Assembly (NCBI RefSeq): GCF_025145645.1
Contig: NZ_CP102252.1
Location: forward strand, 2,170,001 to 2,234,000
Origin: Alistipes senegalensis JC50
Lineage (GTDB): Bacteria; Bacteroidota; Bacteroidia; Bacteroidales; Rikenellaceae
Direction of reading: 5' to 3'
DNA: 64,000 nt
In this document: positions 60,810 through 64,000 of the stretch, in pieces
How the letters are laid out: each line of letters opens with the position of its first letter
Numbering within the stretch: the stretch's first letter is position 1
The notes under the pieces: generated by a model
What the model was told of the DNA's origin: nothing
The model's database searches: none
The model's input: only the letters and a program-made list of their open reading frames with translations
Made by a program: the position numbers and the translations under genes

Positions 60810-61775
60810 TCATTGTACCAGCAGGTTGCAGCCGCGGATGTCGGAGTGGTCGATGCGGCCCTCGACCAGAAACGATCCGTCCGCCTCGACGCGCCCCACG
60901 TCCTGGGTCTGGATGAAGGCGCAGGACCACCGGTTGGCGAGGTCGGCGATGTTCAGCCCGCCGCGCGAGCCGGGCGGCAGCAGGTCGAACGGGTCGTTGA
61001 CATCGCGGACCGTGACGCGCATCCACGCCGGGCAGCGGAACCGGTTGCCGCCCTGCGAATAGGCTTGCGAGGTGAGTTCGGCCATGCCGTACTCCGAGTG
61101 GATTTCGCGCACCCCGAAGGCGTCGCAGAGTATTCTGTGGAACTCCTCTTTCGGAATCTCCTCGCGGTAGCCCTTCATGCCGCCGGTCTCCATCACCACC
61201 GTGTCGCGGAGCTTCGGGGCATGGCGTTCCGCGAGGTCCCACAGCGCATAGCTCACGCCCAGCAGGATTTTCGGTTTCGGGTCCGCCTCCATCGCGGCCA
61301 GCAGGGCTTCATAGTCGTCGAGGTAGAAGCCGCCCGAGCCGCAGTCGGCGATCAGCCGGTCGGCCATGTAGACCAGCGACGAGCCCTTGCGCCGCAGGTA
61401 GTTGGGTAGCAGGGCGTAGAGGCTCCAATGCGCGGGGTCGCCGTAAAAGGTGCGGAACGAGGCGCGGAACGCCTGTTCGTAAAGCGCCAGCGACTGCATC
61501 GGGTGGCGCGAGGGTGTCATGCCCGTGGTCGCCGACGAGGTGAAGACCGCCTCGGGGGGCGTCTCGCCGCAGTAGATGTCGTGCGTCTTGAACAGTTCGA
61601 TGGGCAGGTGCGGAATCTCCTCCGGCGTGCGCACCTCTTCGGGGCGGATGCCCGCGAGTGCGAGATACTCCCGGTAGGGGGCGCATGCGACGGCCTGACG
61701 GCGGAATGTCTCCAGGGCCGTCCGGGCGAAAGCCGCGTCGTCCGCGATGCCGAATATGTCGTTTGGGGCGATCAT
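60810..61775 (-). CDS. LuxE/PaaK-like acyl-protein synthetase/acyltransferase
   Basis: The 321-residue protein resembles the LuxE branch of adenylate-forming enzymes: EEIPHLPIELFKTHDI, the Ser/Thr/Gly-rich loop AVFTSSATTGMTPSRHP near 95, VMETGGMKGYREEIPKEEF, EYGMAELTSQAYSQG with the acyl-adenylate motif, and a C-terminal DVGRVEADGSFLVEGRIDHSD. Members activate fatty or other acids as AMP esters. Bacteroidetes homologues sit in surface-glycan clusters and may acylate or load a sugar precursor; the substrate here is unknown. The ATG at 61775 avoids reading into the fold-back repeat that precedes it. Confidence 0.8.
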   Translation of the reverse strand: MIAPNDIFGIADDAAFARTALETFRRQAVACAPYREYLALAGIRPEEVRTPEEIPHLPIELFKTHDIYCGETPPEAVFTSSATTGMTPSRHPMQSLALYEQAFRASFRTFYGDPAHWSLYALLPNYLRRKGSSLVYMADRLIADCGSGGFYLDDYEALLAAMEADPKPKILLGVSYALWDLAERHAPKLRDTVVMETGGMKGYREEIPKEEFHRILCDAFGVREIHSEYGMAELTSQAYSQGGNRFRCPAWMRVTVRDVNDPFDLLPPGSRGGLNIADLANRWSCAFIQTQDVGRVEADGSFLVEGRIDHSDIRGCNLLVQ

Positions 61776-61780
61776 TTTCA

Positions 61781-61918
61781 CAAAGATACGAATAAGCGAG
61801 GGCAAAAGCAAGTTTACTTGCTTTTTGCCGAGCGAGAGTATCTTCGGCATAGCCAAAGTACGAATAAGCCGAGAGAAAAAAGCAAGCTCGCTTGCATTTT
61901 TTCCGAGGCGGAGTATCT
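61781..61918 (-). repeat. Two fold-back repeat units upstream of the LuxE-like gene
   Basis: Unit 1 starts CAAAGATACGAATAAGC at 61781 and ends GAGTATCTT near 61843. Unit 2 starts CAAAGTACGAATAAGCCGAG at 61854 and ends GGAGTATCT at 61918. From the AAGCCGAG stretch to GGAGTATCT, unit 2 is near-identical to the dnaX copy (53807-53872). The spacing is 73 bases. The minus-strand end of unit 1 reads TATCTTTG just before the gene. Confidence 0.85.
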
Positions 61919-61930
61919 GAAAGACTCTGC

Positions 61931-62072
61931 GATGGAAAAAGAACGAACGGTTTCAAACCCGGATTGCGGGCGGCCCGGCAAAAGGTCCCGACACCCTGAA
62001 AGCGCCGTTACGGCGCCGCAGCCGAAGATCGGGAAAAGAACGGACGGTGCCGAACCCGGATTGCCCGCGGCC
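61931..62072. repeat. 45-bp imperfect direct repeat pair
   Basis: 61931-61975 and 62027-62072 share AAAAGAACG-ACGGT and AACCCGGATTGC-CGGCC with a few changes. The spacing is 96 bases. No known element was recognised. Confidence 0.7.
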
Positions 62073-62139
62073 TTGTAAACGATAAGGTAAATCGGCTGTC
62101 GGGGATGTTCCGGAAGCCGGGATCGCCGTTTCATAAAAA

Positions 62140-62192
62140 CGAAAACAACAACTTGCGACCCGGATGAATCCGTTTCGCCGTCGTTGTTTTCG
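62140..62192 (-). terminator. infC terminator with nested hairpin
   Basis: CGAAAACAAC (62140-62149) pairs with GTTGTTTTCG (62183-62192). The loop contains CGGAT/ATCCG, and the minus-strand transcript continues GTTTTTATG. It lies 36 bases beyond the infC stop. Confidence 0.7.
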
Positions 62193-62227
62193 CGTATATG
62201 CCTGCGGGCCCTCTTCCTGCCCTGGCG

Positions 62228-62857
62228 TCACTTTTTCGTTTTCGGCGCGAGCATCATGTTCATCTTCTTGCCGTCGAGTCGGGGCATCGCCTCCACTTTG
62301 GCGAATTCTTCGAGGTCGGTGGCGAAGCGGAGCAGCAGGATTTCGCCCTGCTCCTTGAAGACGATCGAACGGCCGCGGAAGAAGACGTAAGCCTTGACCT
62401 TGGCCCCTTCCTTGAGGAAGTTCTGCGCGTGTTTGAGCTTGAAATTGTAGTCGTGGTCGTCGGTCTGGGGGCCGAAGCGGATCTCCTTCACGACGACTTT
62501 CGTCTGGTTGGCCTTCAATTCCTTGGCCTTCTTCTTCTGTTGGTAAAGGAATTTCTGGTAATCGGCGATGCGGCATACGGGCGGCTCGGCCTTGGGCGAG
62601 ATCTCGATCAGGTCGAGTTCCATCTCGTCCGCCAGGCGCAGTGCGTCGCGGATCGGCATCACCTGCGGCTGGGGGACGTTGTCGCCCACCACGCGCACCT
62701 CGGGAGCCGTGATCTGCTCGTTGATGCGGTGGGGGTTCTCCTTCTCGGGCGGTCTGCGTCCGAATCGGGGATTGCCTGCTGCCGGTTTCGGTCTGTTATT
62801 CCCGGGGGTAAACGGCCTCGGCGGGAATGGTTTCGGTGCTGCGATAGTTGTACGTAT
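62228..62857 (-). CDS. infC: Translation initiation factor IF-3 (non-canonical start)
   Basis: IF-3 binds the 30S subunit and checks the start codon. The frame carries RINEQI and EVRVVGDN in the N-domain, MELDLIEISPKAEPPVCRIADYQKFLYQQKKK in the linker, and KEIRFGPQTDDHDYNFKLKHAQNFL and GKKMNMMLAPK in the C-domain. The first GTG (62698) would remove RINEQI. Between the in-frame stop at 62863-62861 and RINEQI there is no ATG, GTG or TTG, so the start must be a rare codon: ATA at 62857 or ATC at 62845 (205-209 residues). The stretch before RINEQI is Pro/Arg-rich. It follows thrS by 20-40 bases. The end given assumes the ATA codon. Confidence 0.85.
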   Translation of the reverse strand: MRTTIAAPKPFPPRPFTPGNNRPKPAAGNPRFGRRPPEKENPHRINEQITAPEVRVVGDNVPQPQVMPIRDALRLADEMELDLIEISPKAEPPVCRIADYQKFLYQQKKKAKELKANQTKVVVKEIRFGPQTDDHDYNFKLKHAQNFLKEGAKVKAYVFFRGRSIVFKEQGEILLLRFATDLEEFAKVEAMPRLDGKKMNMMLAPKTKK

Positions 62858-62882
62858 TAGTTAAGTGAATAATAGTGTTGTC

Positions 62883-64000
62883 TTATTTCTTTTCCAGTTT
62901 GTTGGCCTCGACCTCCTCCTTGACCAGTCCGGCGATCAGGTCGCGGAACGCCTCCATCGGCATCTGGCCCTTGTCGCCCTCGCCCTGTGCGCGGACCGAC
63001 ACGAGACCTTCGGCCTCCTCCTTCTCGCCGACGATCAGCAGGTAGGGGATGCGTTTGAGCTCGTTGTCGCGGATCTTGCGGCCGATCTTCTCGTTGCGGT
63101 CGTCGATCTCGGCGCGGATGTCGCTGCCGTTGAGGAACTCGGCGACTTTCTGGGCGTAGTCGTTGAACTTCTCCGAGATGGGAAGCACCACGACTTGCTG
63201 GGGCGAGAGCCACAGCGGGAATTTGCCGCCCGTGTGCTCCAGCAGCACGGCCACGAAACGCTCCATCGAGCCGAACGGCGCGCGGTGGATCATGATCGGG
63301 CGGTGGAGCCGGTCGTCGGCGCCCTTGTACGTGAGGTCGAAACGCTCCGGCAAGTTGTAGTCCACCTGGATCGTGCCCAGTTGCCACTTGCGGCCGATGG
63401 CGTCCTTGACCATGAAGTCGAGCTTCGGACCGTAGAACGCGGCTTCGCCCAGCTCGACCACCGTGGTGAGACCCTTCTCCTTGGCGGCCTGCATGATGGC
63501 CGACTCGGCCTTCTCCCAGTTCTCGTCGGAACCGATGTATTTCTCCTTGTTGTTCGGGTCGCGCAGCGAAATCTGTGCCGTGTAGTTGTCGAACTTCAGC
63601 GTCTTGAAGATATAGAGCACGATGTCGATCACGCGTTCGAACTCTTCGAGAAGCTGATCCGGCCGTACGAACAAGTGCGCGTCGTCCTGCGTGAATCCGC
63701 GCACGCGCGTCAGTCCGTGGAGCTCGCCCGACTGCTCGTAGCGGTAGACCGTGCCGAACTCGGCCAGACGCACAGGCAGTTCCTTGTACGAACGGGGCTT
63801 CGAACGGTAGATCTCGCAGTGGTGCGGGCAGTTCATCGGTTTGAGCAGGTACTCCTCGCCCTCGATCGGGGTGTGGATCGGCTGGAACGAATCCTTGCCG
63901 TACTTGGCGTAGTGGCCCGAGGTGACGTAGAGTTCCTTGTTGCCGATATGCGGGGTGATCACCTGCTGGTAACCGTATTCTTTCTGCACGTTGCGCAAAA
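62883..64000 (-). CDS. thrS: Threonyl-tRNA synthetase, C-terminal part (5' end outside window)
   Basis: The frame is open to the right edge; about 372 residues are seen. Class II motif 2 is in TRVRGFTQDDAHLF, motif 3 in PIMIHRAPFGSMERFVAVLLEH, and zinc ligands in LKPMNCPHHCEIYRS. The C-terminal anticodon-binding domain follows (about the last 100 residues: VVVLPISEKFNDYAQKVAEFL, GRKIRDNELKRIPYLLIVGEKE). The N-terminal TGS and editing domains are outside. infC follows downstream, as in most bacteria, so the two are probably one operon. Confidence 0.95.
   Translation of the reverse strand, partial: LRNVQKEYGYQQVITPHIGNKELYVTSGHYAKYGKDSFQPIHTPIEGEEYLLKPMNCPHHCEIYRSKPRSYKELPVRLAEFGTVYRYEQSGELHGLTRVRGFTQDDAHLFVRPDQLLEEFERVIDIVLYIFKTLKFDNYTAQISLRDPNNKEKYIGSDENWEKAESAIMQAAKEKGLTTVVELGEAAFYGPKLDFMVKDAIGRKWQLGTIQVDYNLPERFDLTYKGADDRLHRPIMIHRAPFGSMERFVAVLLEHTGGKFPLWLSPQQVVVLPISEKFNDYAQKVAEFLNGSDIRAEIDDRNEKIGRKIRDNELKRIPYLLIVGEKEEAEGLVSVRAQGEGDKGQMPMEAFRDLIAGLVKEEVEANKLEKK

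Larger units (their letters stand above)
61776..62227. other. Repeat-rich 452-base spacer between infC and the LuxE-like gene
   Basis: No credible gene is seen. It holds two fold-back repeat units (61781-61918), a 45-bp imperfect direct repeat pair 96 bases apart (61931-62072), and the infC terminator (62140-62192). Short frames here have repeat-derived, low-complexity translations and were not called. rpmI and rplT, which usually follow infC, are absent. Confidence 0.75.

Noticed and set aside
61814..62134. 106-codon minus-strand frame in the infC spacer
   Set aside because: It consists of the fold-back unit and the 96-base repeat pair translated through. It has no motif and a terminator lies across its start region.

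Overview
The window is a GC-rich (about 60%) Bacteroidetes chromosome segment, most likely from the Rikenellaceae (Alistipes or a close relative); the genus is an inference. Support comes from a SusC/SusD pair, BACON/DUF5689 lipoproteins, a PiT transporter fused to a DUF47-like tail, a fused DAHP synthase/chorismate mutase, BatD/BatE, and many upstream sites fitting the Bacteroidetes promoter pattern (TTTG, about 20 bases, TAnnTTTG). Shine-Dalgarno sequences are weak throughout, as usual in this phylum. No phage, insertion sequence, CRISPR array or rRNA was seen.

Layout. 0-6.3 kb: a sugar cassette (end of a FucI/AraA-type isomerase, a class I mannose-6-phosphate isomerase homologue, a ROK protein) and a large FAD/Fe-S oxidoreductase. 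6.3-19.1 kb: a glycan-utilisation locus, with SusC, SusD, a DUF6259 protein and a mutarotase-like protein on the minus strand, and divergently a modular BACON/DUF5689 lipoprotein and an endonuclease/exonuclease/phosphatase lipoprotein. 19.1-27.6 kb: pyruvate formate-lyase with its activase, a small membrane protein, a phosphate transporter and an OmpR-type two-component system. 27.7-29.9 kb: pheA and DAHP synthase/chorismate mutase behind a Phe/Tyr-rich leader peptide and a terminator, a ribosome-mediated attenuator. 29.9-41.8 kb: an LPS-kinase-like protein, tRNA-Thr, threonine dehydrogenase, hydrolase, aldolase, fumarase, batD-batE-recR, malate dehydrogenase, a META lipoprotein and ridA. 41.9-51.8 kb: B12-dependent ribonucleotide reductase, OmpA, DUF721-recF, a TPR protein with ribH, a sodium symporter, folB and tyrS. 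51.9-57.2 kb: dnaX (with a ten-A slippery tract), a small lipoprotein and clpB. 57.2-61.8 kb: an esterase and a surface-glycan group (GT2, a DUF115/GT42-like protein, a NeuA-like cytidylyltransferase, a LuxE-like protein). 61.8-64 kb: repeat-rich spacer, infC and the 3' part of thrS.

The most notable signals are non-coding. They are the Phe/Tyr attenuator with a matching antiterminator; the dnaX A10 tract, where both alternative frames stop at once after the clamp-loader core; a family of at least eight small hairpins with co-varying 7-bp stems and 3-nt loops, mostly sitting on or next to stop codons; fold-back repeats of about 75 bp that carry a -7 box; and an infC reading frame with no AUG, GUG or UUG before its conserved N-terminus. 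Almost all long overlapping antisense frames are GC-driven shadows and were left out.
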